Shown one piece after another: positions 45,601-53,926 of a stretch of 64,000 bases of DNA. The notes under the pieces are model-generated. The model did no database searches. It had not been told where the DNA came from and saw only the letters and a list, made by a program, of their open reading frames with translations. The position numbers were made by a program, and so were the translations under genes. Each line of letters opens with the position of its first letter. The stretch's first letter is position 1. This DNA is from Ancylostoma caninum (taxonomy: Eukaryota; Nematoda; Chromadorea; Rhabditida; Ancylostomatidae). The stretch covers positions 2,790,001 through 2,854,000 of the forward strand of contig JBAJFG010000562.1 of NCBI GenBank assembly GCA_037903475.1, read 5' to 3'.

Positions 45601-47476
45601 CACTGAGTAGTAACCAGGCAGAAAAAGTTGAACTTCACCAGCTAACAGAAGATACCAGTAAGATGTGCGATCGCCCTTGTTGAACACTGAAACACGGTGT
45701 AATCATCGAAAGGACATCTGATTTTAAAAAAATATCAGAGGATTCGGGGAGAGGGTGAGGGAAATCATCCGCAACTGTTGATCTTGAACAAGTGCACATA
45801 GGAGGTATTTTGCTGGTTTTTTTTCAAGTTGCCGAGTTGTAAGGAAGTCAGGAGAAATAACATATGTCTAATGGTGTGAAAGCAAACTTACAGTGAAAAT
45901 GGAGATAAGGAGATGGAAATAAGAGATGGAGATAAAGAAAAATAGAGAAGAGACAAGGGGAAGAATGGGAAAAACTGACGAATGTGAGCAGCCGGACAAA
46001 AGGCGATTACATACACAACTGAAGATAAGGGCGGGAAAAAGGAAATTCAATTCGTCCCAGATAAGTCAAAACAGCAGTGAGAAGCCCAGAGCAGTCACGC
46101 AGGCATTTTCATCTCAATTTTCGTGGATAGATGTCCTGGAAAGCTGCTCCTGTGCAACTTATCTCCTGTATTCCTCGCAAAAAATTCAACGAGGCTATCA
46201 CGTAGCCATGATATAACTGCAGAAAAAAGAGAACAAGAAAAAAGTGGAGAAAGAGGAAAAAGTTCATATTTTGATGCTCGGAATGTGCAGAACCCAAGGA
46301 CTAGAAAGACGGAACTCAGGCAGCCGAGCGCTCTTCTAATGACCCTCATTTTTTATGGGTTAAGTGAGAGTATCAGAGGACACATGGATTTGCGCGCGAA
46401 GTCAGTGCTCATTATTCAACAGCGTTGAGCGAAATCGCCTTGAGAAACGAAAGGACGAGAGGAAGTTCATGCAATTCTATCACAGTGCATAGAACGTGGA
46501 AGGCACTAAATGCTTGTATTTTATAAGGGCTATAGCTTCCACATGCTAATCAAGGTGAGAAAGTACAAGTGGCACAATATTACCGCAAATAGCTCAAGGC
46601 GACGCTTCTGTGAACAAGAACATTCATTTAAGAAAGCAATATAATACTAGGGGCAGTGCTGGTATAGGTTCACGCAGGATTTATGCTCCATGACATGAGT
46701 AAGAGCATGAGTACTTTAGCGACGTCAAAGTGCATTTACTATCATTGTAAGATGTCAGTCAAAGAATTGATCGGCAGTTGAAGTTATGTCGAAATGATTC
46801 CCTGCTTTGTTTCATTTCAAAACATTAAGAAAATCATTCGAAAGTACGCAGAGAGTACGTTAGAAAAAGTGAAGAACTTCAGAACAAAAGAATCCCCAGA
46901 TCCCATGTAGCCTGTCATTAAATCTCGGCATGTTACTTATTTGTACGAAATCTTCTGTTTAACGATACCCGAGACTGATAAAGTCCACGAATTGTGTAGC
47001 CCATTCAGGCCCTGAAGAAGGCGAATCACGCCGAAACGTTGGCTGGAAAGGAATAAAGAACTTTATAAATCTCGGGTATCGTTAAACAGAAGATTTCGTA
47101 CGAATCCCCAGATCACTACTAATTAATGTTGGGAACACGCATGTGGCTGAGTTCATCGTGATTATATGAACCGAACGCCTTCTCGTGATCCAAAAATAGT
47201 GAGAGAGCAGAAGCGACGCATATTAGTTTATCTGAGCACATATTCTACAGACACCATAGGATTCTGAGGATTCCGGCGCAGTCTAAACAAAACCACATGA
47301 CATGATATCTTCACTAACAAAAGAATTAAGGGAGTACTACAGGCGTTCGAACGCGCAAGCAAAACTTACGTACCGCACGAAAGATATACGCGAAAACCCT
47401 TTTTCCGGAAATTTCATGGAGCTGCTGTGAAGTCCAGACTTTAAGGTTGGGCTTGAAAATTGGAGTTTGGGGAAAT
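18703..47476 (-). CDS. epac-1: cAMP-regulated Rap guanine nucleotide exchange factor, Epac/RAPGEF4-like (5' end not found)
   Basis: Role known for the family: cAMP binding frees a CDC25 domain that loads GTP on Rap1/Rap2 at membranes. Exons (low-high): 45604-45686, 42442-42588, 40350-40413, 38668-38793, 36475-36575, 36309-36407, 35930-36028, 33927-34131, 32985-33111, 32463-32599, 31197-31282, 27903-28039, 26145-26282, 23017-23203, 22813-22956, 22557-22752, 22347-22499, 21732-21829, 21524-21640, 21186-21277, 21032-21130, 20870-20960, 20242-20337, 19003-19110, 18891-18945, 18703-18830. They total 3,113 nt in one frame (1,036 residues plus TAG) with every junction phase consistent. A probable further exon is 47370-47476. 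Human EPAC2 is about 1,011 residues, so perhaps 40-80 N-terminal residues are missing. The symbol is given by homology to the C. elegans gene. Introns range from 52 bp to 3.9 kb, and the long ones carry transposons. Confidence 0.93.
19963..20018. repeat. 28-bp tandem duplication in an epac intron
   Basis: Two adjacent copies of G(G/A)TTGCCAAAGAATTT(T/C)AATT, each 28 bp, with three differences. A local duplication without further structure. Confidence 0.85.
20493..20529. repeat. Perfect 16-bp stem hairpin in an epac intron
   Basis: GATGGTATACGGATGA (20493-20508) is followed after five bases by its exact reverse complement (20514-20529). It would form a strong hairpin in RNA or be a remnant of a fold-back element. 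Confidence 0.85.
21732..22499 (-). CDS. epac-1: epac exons: RA-like (ubiquitin-fold) domain
   Basis: Exons 22347-22499 and 21732-21829 encode [59 protein letters not shown] and [13 protein letters not shown]. Human EPAC2 has [37 protein letters not shown] and GRLFACPREQFDSL at these places. The fold binds Ras in EPAC2; whether it does here cannot be read from sequence. The intron between the two exons (21830-22346) contains a GC-rich insert near 21950-22110 not assigned to a family. Confidence 0.9.
22557..23203 (-). CDS. epac-1: epac exons: Ras exchanger motif (REM) domain
   Basis: Exons 23017-23203 ([40 protein letters not shown]), 22813-22956 ([20 protein letters not shown]) and 22557-22752 ([17 protein letters not shown]...). 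They align to EPAC2 YTVMSGTPEKILEHFLET, PNTQLCPALVAHYH, NNKRRVIRLVLQWAAMYGD and EEFYVSVSDD. For exon 22813-22956 the acceptor TTTCAG|CCTCAC was chosen because a closer CTCAG acceptor puts a stop in frame. Introns here are only 52-60 bp, contrasting with the kilobase introns upstream. Confidence 0.93.
23261..23385. repeat. 64-bp imperfect tandem repeat in an epac intron
   Basis: AAAAATGATGGATTGAATTC (from 23261) recurs 64 bases later as AAAAATGATGGATTAAATAA, each followed by TTTGGTGGGRACAnAGGCA. Two copies only. Confidence 0.75.
23841..24384. mobile_element. Dispersed inverted-repeat element (family with GCATCATTGAGATTACCC ends), copy 1
   Basis: The left side GGATGCATCATTGAGATTAC (23850 on) reappears inverted as AAAATCTCAATGATGCATAT near 24354, both next to a GGGCCC/CAGCCCAGGC-like run. 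Extra internal copies (TAATCTCAATGATGCG at 23940, AATGATGCATCTGGGC at about 24079) make a nested structure. It probably is a MITE related to the copies at 28648 and to the tandem repeats at 61655-63850. No coding capacity. Ends approximate. Confidence 0.6.
26145..32599 (-). CDS. epac-1: epac exons: regulatory cyclic-nucleotide-binding domain B
   Basis: Exons 32463-32599 ([20 protein letters not shown]), 31197-31282 ([20 protein letters not shown]), 27903-28039 ([20 protein letters not shown], then [12 protein letters not shown]) and 26145-26282 ([20 protein letters not shown]). This is the best conserved part and is near-identical in motif to vertebrate EPAC domain [10 protein letters not shown] lacks the glutamate that PKA has after FG, the Epac hallmark, and the PRAA arginine that contacts the cyclic phosphate is present. 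The domain is therefore expected to bind cAMP and act as the autoinhibitory switch. Confidence 0.95.
27073..27715. mobile_element. piggyBac-like non-autonomous element with TTAA target duplication
   Basis: TTAACCCATTGAC starts at 27073 and its reverse complement GTCAATGGGTTAA ends at 27715. TTAA duplication directly followed by CCC is the signature of piggyBac elements. Near the left end lies a perfect 11-bp stem palindrome (GCGCGGCTCAC, 27121-27143). The interior has no transposase; the frames 26928-27362 and 27530-27715 that overlap it show no piggyBac motif. Situated in the epac intron between exons 27903-28039 and 26145-26282. Confidence 0.75.
28648..29117. mobile_element. Dispersed inverted-repeat element, copy 2
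   Basis: AATAATTGAGATTCTCCATG at the left and CATGAGTAATCTCAATGATA at the right (about 29089) are inverted relatives of the ends at 23841 and 24384. The middle has several GGGTAA/TTACCC motifs and an AT-rich duplicated stretch GGATAATTATAATTATAA (about 28920-28965). No coding capacity. It lies in a long epac intron. Confidence 0.55.
32637..32723. repeat. 43-bp exact tandem duplication beside an epac exon
   Basis: AGAATGAGATTATAAAAATC and the following bases up to CAAGTAGTA occur twice in direct succession with no difference, starting 38 bp past the exon boundary at 32599, followed by a shorter repeat (TACAATAG twice). Exactness implies a recent event. Confidence 0.9.
32985..36407 (-). CDS. 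epac-1: epac exons: DEP domain
   Basis: Exons 36309-36407, 35930-36028, 33927-34131 and 32985-33111. Recognised: [60 protein letters not shown], and [20 protein letters not shown] before cNBD-B. These follow EPAC APHLIRDRKYH, CVGTELVDWM, GMWQVLLEDGVLNH, FQDKYLFYRF in order. Between NVICHG and FVDKL there are roughly 20 more residues than in the human proteins (including [14 protein letters not shown]), with no splice sites to remove them. The DEP domain targets Epac to membranes through phosphatidic acid and partner proteins in animals; this is family knowledge only. Confidence 0.92.
34688..34720. repeat. Solo mariner terminal inverted repeat
   Basis: The sequence ends CGCGCATTATTTTTGCACCA. 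Its complement TGGTGCAAAAATAATGCGCG is the inverted end typical of irritans/Himar-group mariners, and it is close to the ends of the element at 49449-50641. No partner end was found nearby, so only one end remains. Confidence 0.65.
36475..40413 (-). CDS. epac-1: epac exons: linker between cNBD-A and DEP
   Basis: Three exons (40350-40413, 38668-38793, 36475-36575) encode [20 protein letters not shown], a Pro/His/Asn-rich stretch ([27 protein letters not shown]) and [19 protein letters not shown]. The first part is helical, continuing the cNBD-A C-terminal helix; the middle looks disordered and poorly conserved. Exons are supported by phase (g|ca, g|gt) and consensus splice sites rather than by similarity. 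The mariner copy at 39014-40282 occupies most of the intron between the first two exons, ending 67 bp from the donor. Confidence 0.8.
39014..40282 (+). mobile_element. Full-length but dead mariner-type element in an epac intron
   Basis: The ends TGGTCCACATGAAGTGTGAC (39014 on) and its exact reverse complement finishing at 40282 match over 23 bp without mismatch. The length of 1,269 bp is normal for a mariner. The transposase inside (next entry) is broken. The element lies opposite in orientation to epac, 67 bp from the donor of exon 40350-40413 and 220 bp from exon 38668-38793, so it would be removed with the intron. It is different in sequence from the mariner ends at 34688 and 49449. Confidence 0.9.
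39154..40145 (+). pseudogene. mariner transposase pseudogene
   Basis: The start [20 protein letters not shown] and [16 protein letters not shown] form the N-terminal helix-turn-helix. Near 39285 the frame shifts to [40 protein letters not shown] and [20 protein letters not shown]. Further lesions follow: a stop near 39528, another shift before [17 protein letters not shown], an in-frame stop in the region of FVQEGV, then [17 protein letters not shown] (about 39838-39890) and [15 protein letters not shown] in degenerate form. The motifs LFTEERIFT and FQQDLAPAH correspond to the first and second catalytic aspartate regions; the first Asp is replaced by Glu. At least three frame breaks make it non-functional. 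Confidence 0.85.
41222..41267. repeat. Perfect 46-nt palindrome in an epac intron
   Basis: CTGTGGTCATTTTCGAATTC and two further bases are mirrored exactly on the other side of a 2-nt centre (TT), giving a 22-bp stem with almost no loop. Such palindromes are unstable in DNA and normally short-lived, so it may be recent or functional. No element ends are visible around it. Confidence 0.9.
42442..47476 (-). CDS. epac-1: epac exons: N-terminal cyclic-nucleotide-binding domain A
   Basis: Exon 45604-45686 reads [20 protein letters not shown], the GD...WYLLLAGEV strand pair of a cNBD. Exon 42442-42588 reads [20 protein letters not shown] then [18 protein letters not shown], matching the phosphate-binding cassette region of EPAC2 domain A. 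The proposed upstream exon 47370-47476 ([19 protein letters not shown] then GTAAGTTTT) ends with one base of a leucine codon completed by the next exon, as the phase requires. Its acceptor may be 47476 or about 47456. In the cassette the usual arginine of PRxA is replaced: the aligned stretch is DRHCCSA, with cysteine at that place. cAMP binding by this domain is therefore doubtful. Confidence 0.8.
46943..47101. mobile_element. Penelope-like terminal segment flanked by exact 31-bp inverted repeats
   Basis: GTACGAAATCTTCTGTTTAA (46943 on, 31 bp) returns exactly inverted at 47071-47101. Between them lies CCTGAAGAAGGCGAATCACG then CCGAAACGTTGGCTGG and AATAAAGAACTTTATAA. CTGAAGA...GAAAC around a GGCG/CGCC stem resembles the hammerhead-type motif reported from Penelope-like elements, though one extra A stands before the stem and no closing third stem was found. 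It lies in the intron ahead of the cNBD-A exon 45604-45686. A decayed second example is at 47760-47815. Confidence 0.5.
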
Positions 47477-49448
47477 CTAAGAGGACACTACAACTGTGCG
47501 CTCAGTATTGCCAGAACCAATGTACGGCGCAAAGAATATATGCGGGGGAGACCTCAGGTCACCGTCCAGGTCTCCCAAGTCGGCTTAGCCACTTAATGAG
47601 TATACACTTTTTTTAGTTCAAATAATTTTTGGACTTAAGATTGTTTGTTTTCCAAGCAATCATTACCAATCACCTACTATTTGAATTAATATTTTTAAAA
47701 GTTATTGCGGAGTACAGTAGATTTCGAGCTGTTAGCCAAAATAGCAAAATAGTTACTGATCTTTATTGAGGTTAACATTTTGCGTTGTAGCCTTCGTCAG
47801 AGCGAGAACGTCAAAGGCATCAGTGATTTACTCCCTACATCGCCTCCTCCTGGTACACGATATCTTCCTTCCGGGTACCCGAAACGGTGGAATCCCCGCT
47901 TTTACGCCACGCTCCTCCCCCGGCCCCCTCTTCTGCCCAGTTCCTGCTTCCTCCACTGGCCTTTACCATAAGTATGCTTCTACGGTCTTAGTCAAATTCT
48001 ACTACATGATGGTTGGAATTAGGTTAAATAGAGAACTTTCACCTGCAACTAAACTTGATAGTCAAACTAGGCCGATCTCCCTGCAAAGAAAACACGTTCA
48101 ATTGCAGCACAGGAAGACTTGCAATCGATGTAAATTTAAATCCATAATATTTGAAGACAGTCAGGAAAGGCAGCAAACAATTCAGCAGGAATACAGTAGT
48201 CGCACAGCAGCTAGAAACAGTAACCAATTCATAAGCCAAGTGATTGCCTGACAGTCGCTTGTGTAATCCGATCAACTGCTGAAAAAATAGCCACAACTAC
48301 AGGAACGGAAACCGTTCCAGTTACACGATAATTCTTCCCACATAAGTGATTTTCTGCAGAATTCTGCAGCAATGTTAAATGACAAAGAGATCACTGTTAC
48401 GTACATTCTGTATTTCAATACGCAATATGGTTAGAAAATATTTTGCACTATTTATCAAAAAAAAATAAATGTGAGAAGTTAGTTCTATATTACTTAGTAG
48501 CATTTCTCGTATGGATCATTCATCAGCAAAGAAACCTTTTTCCAAAACGTAACATGCTGGCATTCGCCCAAGCAGAAGCCTAGTCCAGTGATTATAGAAA
48601 CGAGTTCAGTAGCGAGGAGTATAAGAGCGGAGAAAAAAAGCAAAGATAGAAAAGAGAACGTTATGAAGGCATGCCGGACCTATAATGCACAAAAAGTTGT
48701 CTAAATATGGAAACATAAAGAGCACGGAAATTCTAGGTTCACAGTCCAAATTATGATTCAAACATTTGGGTAAAGAAGGTAAGGTGATACACAGAGACTT
48801 AATTATCAGTAACTAGCAGTAATACTTGAAATCCCTAATATTTCACGAAGAAATCGATGTTGAAAACGTTAGGGGAAACGTGCAGAATTCGAGAACTCTA
48901 AATTGGATTAAGTCAGAGTCACTTCAGAAGAGAAAAGTCCTTCAAAAAATGTTCACCAAAATGGATTTCTAATGCTCAGGATTAAGCAAGAGCATGCATG
49001 ATGGAAACTGAGTACAACAAAATTTTACATGAATTCCTTTCCTAGGAAAGAAGGAAAAAGGGGAAGTAAATAAGAAAGGTAAATAAGAAACATAGTTCAC
49101 TTCAATCTTGAGGAATTACATTTGTTCCACCACCTACCGCCACTCCTGGTTTATGAGTCTATTCTGAAATAGGAACTGTGAAAAAACACTTGTGACGCTG
49201 TACTTTTCTAGACACAAGATTTAGGATAATTAACCGAATGATCACCTGTCCTCATGGGTCACTTTACTCTTGTACGCTGTACGCAATGAAAATATGCAGA
49301 GCAGAAACGAATTAACGACGTTCAATCAATATTAAATTATAAAAAAATCGTTACTAAGAATGCTGCATTTCATCGGATTCAAATGGGCTTCAATGTAACA
49401 GCTCATTCCTTCTCTGTACTAATCTGAACGCTTTGCTTGGTAATCTTA
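47477..49448. other. Long region upstream of the last recognised epac exon, no further gene found
   Basis: The missing first exon(s) of epac could lie here or further right. I found no exon with the right phase and similarity. The weak candidate near 49227-49270 (- strand) is not convincing. The frame 47766-48251 (+) is proline-rich and shows no domain. Confidence 0.35.
47760..47815 (-). other. Second, decayed PLE-type CTGACGAAGGC motif
   Basis: Read on the - strand: CTGACGAAGGCTACAACGC, then AAAATGTTAACCTCAATAAAG. The order (CTGAnGAAGGC, short stem, AAAYGTT, AATAAAG) parallels the motif at 47012-47055. It overlaps the + strand frame 47766-48251, which is not supported as a gene. Confidence 0.35.
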
Positions 49449-50641
49449 TTAGGTTGGTGCAGAAATAATGCGCGTTTTCATGCCTTTGATCCCGAACCTC
49501 ATAACCACTCTCAAAATCGACCTTTTCCGAAAGGCTTGGAAGTATTGTAATCCGTAATAGCAAGAGAGTAGCTGTTCTAGTTTACAATCCCGACAGGGTT
49601 TGTTAGGATCCACGAACTTTCGCGGGAGAATTTCGGTATCCCTTTAGTTTTCGAGAAAATTCTCCCGGAAGAAGTCGTCCGAGATCTCGTAGAAGTAGTA
49701 GTCGGTGAGAGAGAGAGGTTTGCTAATTATGACATATGAGTCCAAGCTTCCTAGTCCAGTTGCTTCAACCTGTGGAGTATCTGTCGTGCAAGGTGTGCCT
49801 GGACGGTGCTGTGTAGGAGTTTAGAATTCATTCTATTGAGCAATGCTGGGCTCACACAGTGAAAATTCTAATCCATTTGATTTACATATTGAAAGTACTT
49901 CTCAGATGAGAATGAATGAATGAGCTGCAGTAAGCGACTTTTGCAGAAGGTCACCACAAAATCGCCGTGACCTCATTTTGGTGTTGCTTCGATTTCTGGG
50001 AGTGTCTCAGTGCATCTTCCTCGTCCAGCTGTTGAGCAAGGCACTTCATTTTGTCGTAGAGGGTCTACATTTCATAGTTTATTACTAAGCGACCGAGTGT
50101 TTGGTAGCAATTTTTTCACTACAGAGGCTTTCAAAGAGGACCACTGTGGTACTCGTTCAGTATGCGCGACATCTATTCGTCGAGCATTTTCATCCTCCCA
50201 TTCTCATTGAAAGAAGGAATAGTTTGACAGCAATTACCAGCGAGGTTCTATAGAACCAGATATGTTGTTTCGAATGGGTTCTCTTTGATTATTGTCATCA
50301 GTTAGGGGTCGGAAACCTCAGGAAGAATTATGCGACATTCCTTAATTTCGAAGCAAGGCGCACCAAGTCCAAAGATCCGCAAGCAGCCTGGCGGGATGTG
50401 GTCGAGTTTTAGCTAGCTGAAATGAGATTGGCAGGAAACTTGTTTTATCGCCTTCTGTTCCAAAACTCAAAATTCACCAAAAACGTGAATTTCGTCCAAA
50501 ATGCATAGAATATTTGAAAAGGCCATAAAATTTGCTACAAAACCATGTGCAAATTCCCGTACCGGTGGTAAGAGACACAGAAAGTTTTCCGCTTCAAAGA
50601 TGTAGCAACGAAAATCGCGCTTTATTTTTGCACCTGCCTAA
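49449..50641. mobile_element. 1.2-kb element with mariner-type ends and foreign interior
   Basis: TTAGGTTGGTGCAGAAATAA (49449 on) and the inverted right end (50609-50641, reverse complement starting TTAGGCAGGTGCAAAAATAA) are irritans-group mariner ends. The size (1,193 bp) is near full length, but no transposase motif is recognisable. Between about 49650 and 49900 the sequence resembles the PLE relic at 8370-8530 (GTAGTCGGTGAGAG, TAATTATGACAT..., GAGCAATGCTGGGCTCACAC). It is therefore either a heavily decayed mariner hit by a PLE fragment or a composite. Confidence 0.5.
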
Positions 50642-50734
50642 TACTAATAGTAACATCCCAAGCCCTCATTTGATATATTATTGCTCCCCTCCCTCACTTC
50701 CTCCCCCCGTCTATGCCTCCGGAGCATTAGTCTG

Positions 50735-50955
50735 CCAGTAGATCATCTAAAACTCAGTCAAATTCCGACGGGTAGATATCAAAGGTTTCTGTGGTTTATA
50801 AACTCGTAGAGGACCCTAAGACCCGTTACCAAACAGGAGAACTTGCCAGGAGATCATCTGGATCCCAGCCAAATTCCCATGAGTATAAGTTGACAGCTTC
50901 TCCGCTTTGTGAATCCATGAGAGATCCTCAAAGGCGTTCCCAATCAGCACTTTCT
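50735..50955. repeat. 111-bp imperfect tandem repeat
   Basis: CCAGTAGATCATCT (50735) and CCAGGAGATCATCT (50846) begin two units sharing CAAATTCC, TTTGTGAATCC/TTTATAAACTC, GAGGACCCTAAGACCCGTT / GAGATCCTCAAAGGCGTT and CCAAACAG/CCAATCAG. About 65-70 % identity by eye. The frame 50791-51126 (+) crosses the repeat and is not supported as a gene. Confidence 0.6.
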
Positions 50956-52393
50956 AAGCATCAAAAACAGAGCAGTCTAACCATCAAGAACAGAGCAGCC
51001 CTTATTGCTCGACTTCTTGAAACCCCTTGGCTGTTAAGCCAAGTAGATGCTACTAAGGCACAGTACATAGTTGTTGCAAGAGATCGCAGGACTCCATCCG
51101 CTCACGGTACTTTCCTCGCCTCGTAACTAGTTTTTGTGGGTTCACTTCGGAAGTGTCGCTAGGGAAGATATGTCAAATCCATGTTGCCACAGATTTAGAA
51201 GAGTGACTAGCTATGAATGAACCATTCCGAGCCCTTTATCAGAGGAGCTCTCTTGACTGTGGTTGATCCAGTGGACGCGATAAAGCCTTTCCTCGGACGC
51301 AGTGAAAGCTTGGTGGGCGGCATTTATGGTTCGTCTCCTTTTGTTATTTCTTTCTGTAGTGCTCCTGAATCTTAGCTGTTTTCCAAGTGTTCGTCTTTGC
51401 CGTTCTGCAGTATTCTGGTAAGTTATGCTACTCGTATGGAAATTATGAACGCAGTGAGAAACATACTCTTAGAACAAATACCCTACCCTATTCCTTATTT
51501 TCCTACCCGCTATCTCCCTACGGGACGCCCGCCGTTGCTGAAAAAATGCTAATCAATGTGAAGAATTTCACAGTCAGAGCCCTTCCGAACACGGATAAAT
51601 AGATCATTTTGCTGTGAATTGTTGCAACGTTGAGAGACCTGAACGCTCCGACCCTTCGCTCGCAGTACAAGAAGCGCAACTGCTACTCCAAAAAATTTGT
51701 CGGAGGGCTTTTCTACTGGTTTTGTTTCCCGAAGAAGAACCAGACCTCCTTCCTCATAATTTTTCTTTCTATGAGCACTTGACAACGTTATACACACACT
51801 GTGGCAGCCAAAAAGATACGATCAGCGCCGCTTTGAGAGGAGAATCTTTTGCTATACTCATTTATGAATTGACCTATCCAGGTTGAATTTGGAAGAGCAT
51901 TGAAGCTCCTTGGATGCTTACTAACAGCAGCCTATCATGGACCGACACTCAATTCTAGTGACATTGTTGAGCCTAAACTTCAATTTCCTCGCCGCTTGCC
52001 CCAGAATCCATTCCGCGACGGCAAACCGTAGGATTTTCTTGATAGTTACTAGGTTTTCTTGAGAGTTAACATCGAATATGGCCATCGACGCTCACTGTAC
52101 ACTGCTAGCCGCTCCATCAATGATTAGAAAAATCTTTCCCGCGGAAGAGAAGAGCAGCACGGCACATTTTCCTGTTCCCTTATTCACTTGCTACTTGTTA
52201 CTTGAAGACCATATTCTTCTTCCGTAGTCGTGGAGGAGCAGGATCTTCAGCCTACTTCTAAATTCTCGCCGAAAGTTGACTACACATTTATTTGTTTATT
52301 TATTTGTTGGAGCTGTCATGCCGGCTGAGGAAGACGCACCCTCATCGACGCCTGCTGTACATATATCCGTGTACACAATGAGGATAGAAGTTT

Positions 52394-53090
52394 CGCAAAC
52401 ATTTTGTTGCAGTAGGTCGACAAATTTTTCATATTTTCTATTTCACTGAGAAATTTGTAGAAGATTCGCACGGGATAGTTTTACAAGAAAAATTCACCCA
52501 GCTAATAGGCATAAGAATGAAAAAGAGCGTCAAGGTTGGAAAAAATCAGCAGGAAACCATTAAAACTGCCTGGAATGCTCTAATATCTCAGTCCCTCTAA
52601 TCCAGCACCCAAAGTACTGTACTATAGGGAAGATAAACTGAGGGAGAACAGGTAAAATTGAAGCAAAAAGTCGATGAGACGGATAGGCAGCCGGCTCAGG
52701 ACGTGCTGCCCTTTCCAAATTTCATCTGGAGTCAGGAAAGATTGGCATTTTTCATGAGCTTGCACTTCAGCTCAGCCAGGAACTAAAAGCATATAATCGT
52801 CAACGGAAAGCCGAACACTCATCAAAATCACCGGCAATCTCGTTATTGGACATTTTCTTCAAAACCAACGTAAATCAACCGGATCGACAACTGCTATATT
52901 TCGAAACGGAGCCATCAAATAACAAAAAGCTCGGATTCGGTCGAGAAGCTGTTGCCGAGGACAACGGCGCGTCCATGGTGCGGCTCTATGAGTAAGGAAA
53001 TGGTGAACGTTGGCATGTTTACGTCACTTCAGACCCATTCAGCAGCAAAATAACGACTGTCTATATGGCAAACGTAGCATTGGGGACTAA
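52394..53090 (+). CDS. Unidentified + strand coding segments, at least two spliced-looking exons
   Basis: Not recognised. A stop-free stretch 52394-52600 contains EKFVEDSHGIVLQEKFTQLI and ends in a stop. A second, 52691-52991 (acceptor AGGCAG, 100 codons), contains IFHELALQLSQELKAYNRQR, LLDIFFKTNVNQPDRQLLYF and AVAEDNGASMVRLYE. It ends at GTAAGG, and a 41-bp intron to 53033 keeps the frame (EPIQQQNNDCLYGK). Composition is protein-like (charged, amphipathic), with no low complexity. No start codon or domain is identified. It may be a real gene fragment, a pseudogene, or an unknown transposon protein. Confidence 0.35.
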
Positions 53091-53784
53091 TTAAGTGCAG
53101 GAGACAGCGTTATGACTTCTGAATGCCACAAAAGCAGCGAATGACGCGATTGTTCCTCCGTCTGTAAAGCACAGTAAACACGCCTATTAGGTCTTTTATG
53201 GAAGGGCAACAGAACGAAGCGGAATGACGTTGTTCGAATTAGGCACTAGAGAAAAACCAGAAGTTTATGCGGCTTCTAATTCGATGACGTGAACGTTGCT
53301 TTTGTGATGGGTCATGCAAAACTTCCGCTATTTTGATTCATTCGCTCTTATGGAACCAAATCTGGATAGATTTCTGCATGCTAAATGCAAATGAGTATAT
53401 TTTAACTCATTTGTATCTCTGCATGTTTTTTTAAATTATATTTTCAGTGTCTTTCTGTGAAAGCTGAAATCGAATAGGTGGTTACTGGTTATTCATCTCC
53501 TGAACTCCCACCATATGAAGATTTAGACGTTTAATTTATCTGTAGTTATCTTCATTCAACTGCTTTCCCACCAATAATCTTTTTTTAAATCATGTTCTCT
53601 TCATTCATTGGATCAATACAGCTGCCTCCAATGTCATTCCGTTCGCAAAGTGAATGCTTTTTTGAGGACGTTTTCCGAACAATGGGAAAAAGAGATCAAT
53701 AGATACATTGAATAAGGTATTGAATGATCGGGAGAGCGAACAAATAAGTAAATAAATAAATAAACCAATAAGTAAGTGAATGGT

Positions 53785-53852
53785 TGAATGAATGAATGAA
53801 TGAATGAATGAATGAATGAATGAATGAATGAATGAATGAATGAATGAATGAA
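53785..53852. repeat. (TGAA)n microsatellite
   Basis: About 17 near-perfect copies of TGAA. Same unit as the large array at 59728-60621. Confidence 0.95.
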
Positions 53853-53926
53853 AAGGAGTGGTCTGGAAGCAGAAGAGGTGATTTTGCGCGCAGAAGGCAC
53901 CACCCCGCGAAAGCTCAGGCCAATCG

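Noticed and set aside
47012..47040. Functional hammerhead ribozyme
   Set aside because: Core letters are present, but an extra A precedes stem II and no stem III/stem I pairing or cleavage triplet was found by eye. Kept only as a hammerhead-like PLE motif.
47766..48251. 161-codon + strand frame
   Set aside because: It overlaps a Penelope-type motif on the other strand, has Pro-rich low similarity content and no splice or domain support.
50791..51126. 111-codon + strand frame
   Set aside because: It runs through a 111-bp tandem repeat and has no recognisable family.
51614..51886. 90-codon + strand frame
   Set aside because: Protein-like in parts, but it has no splice partners in frame and no similarity that I can name.
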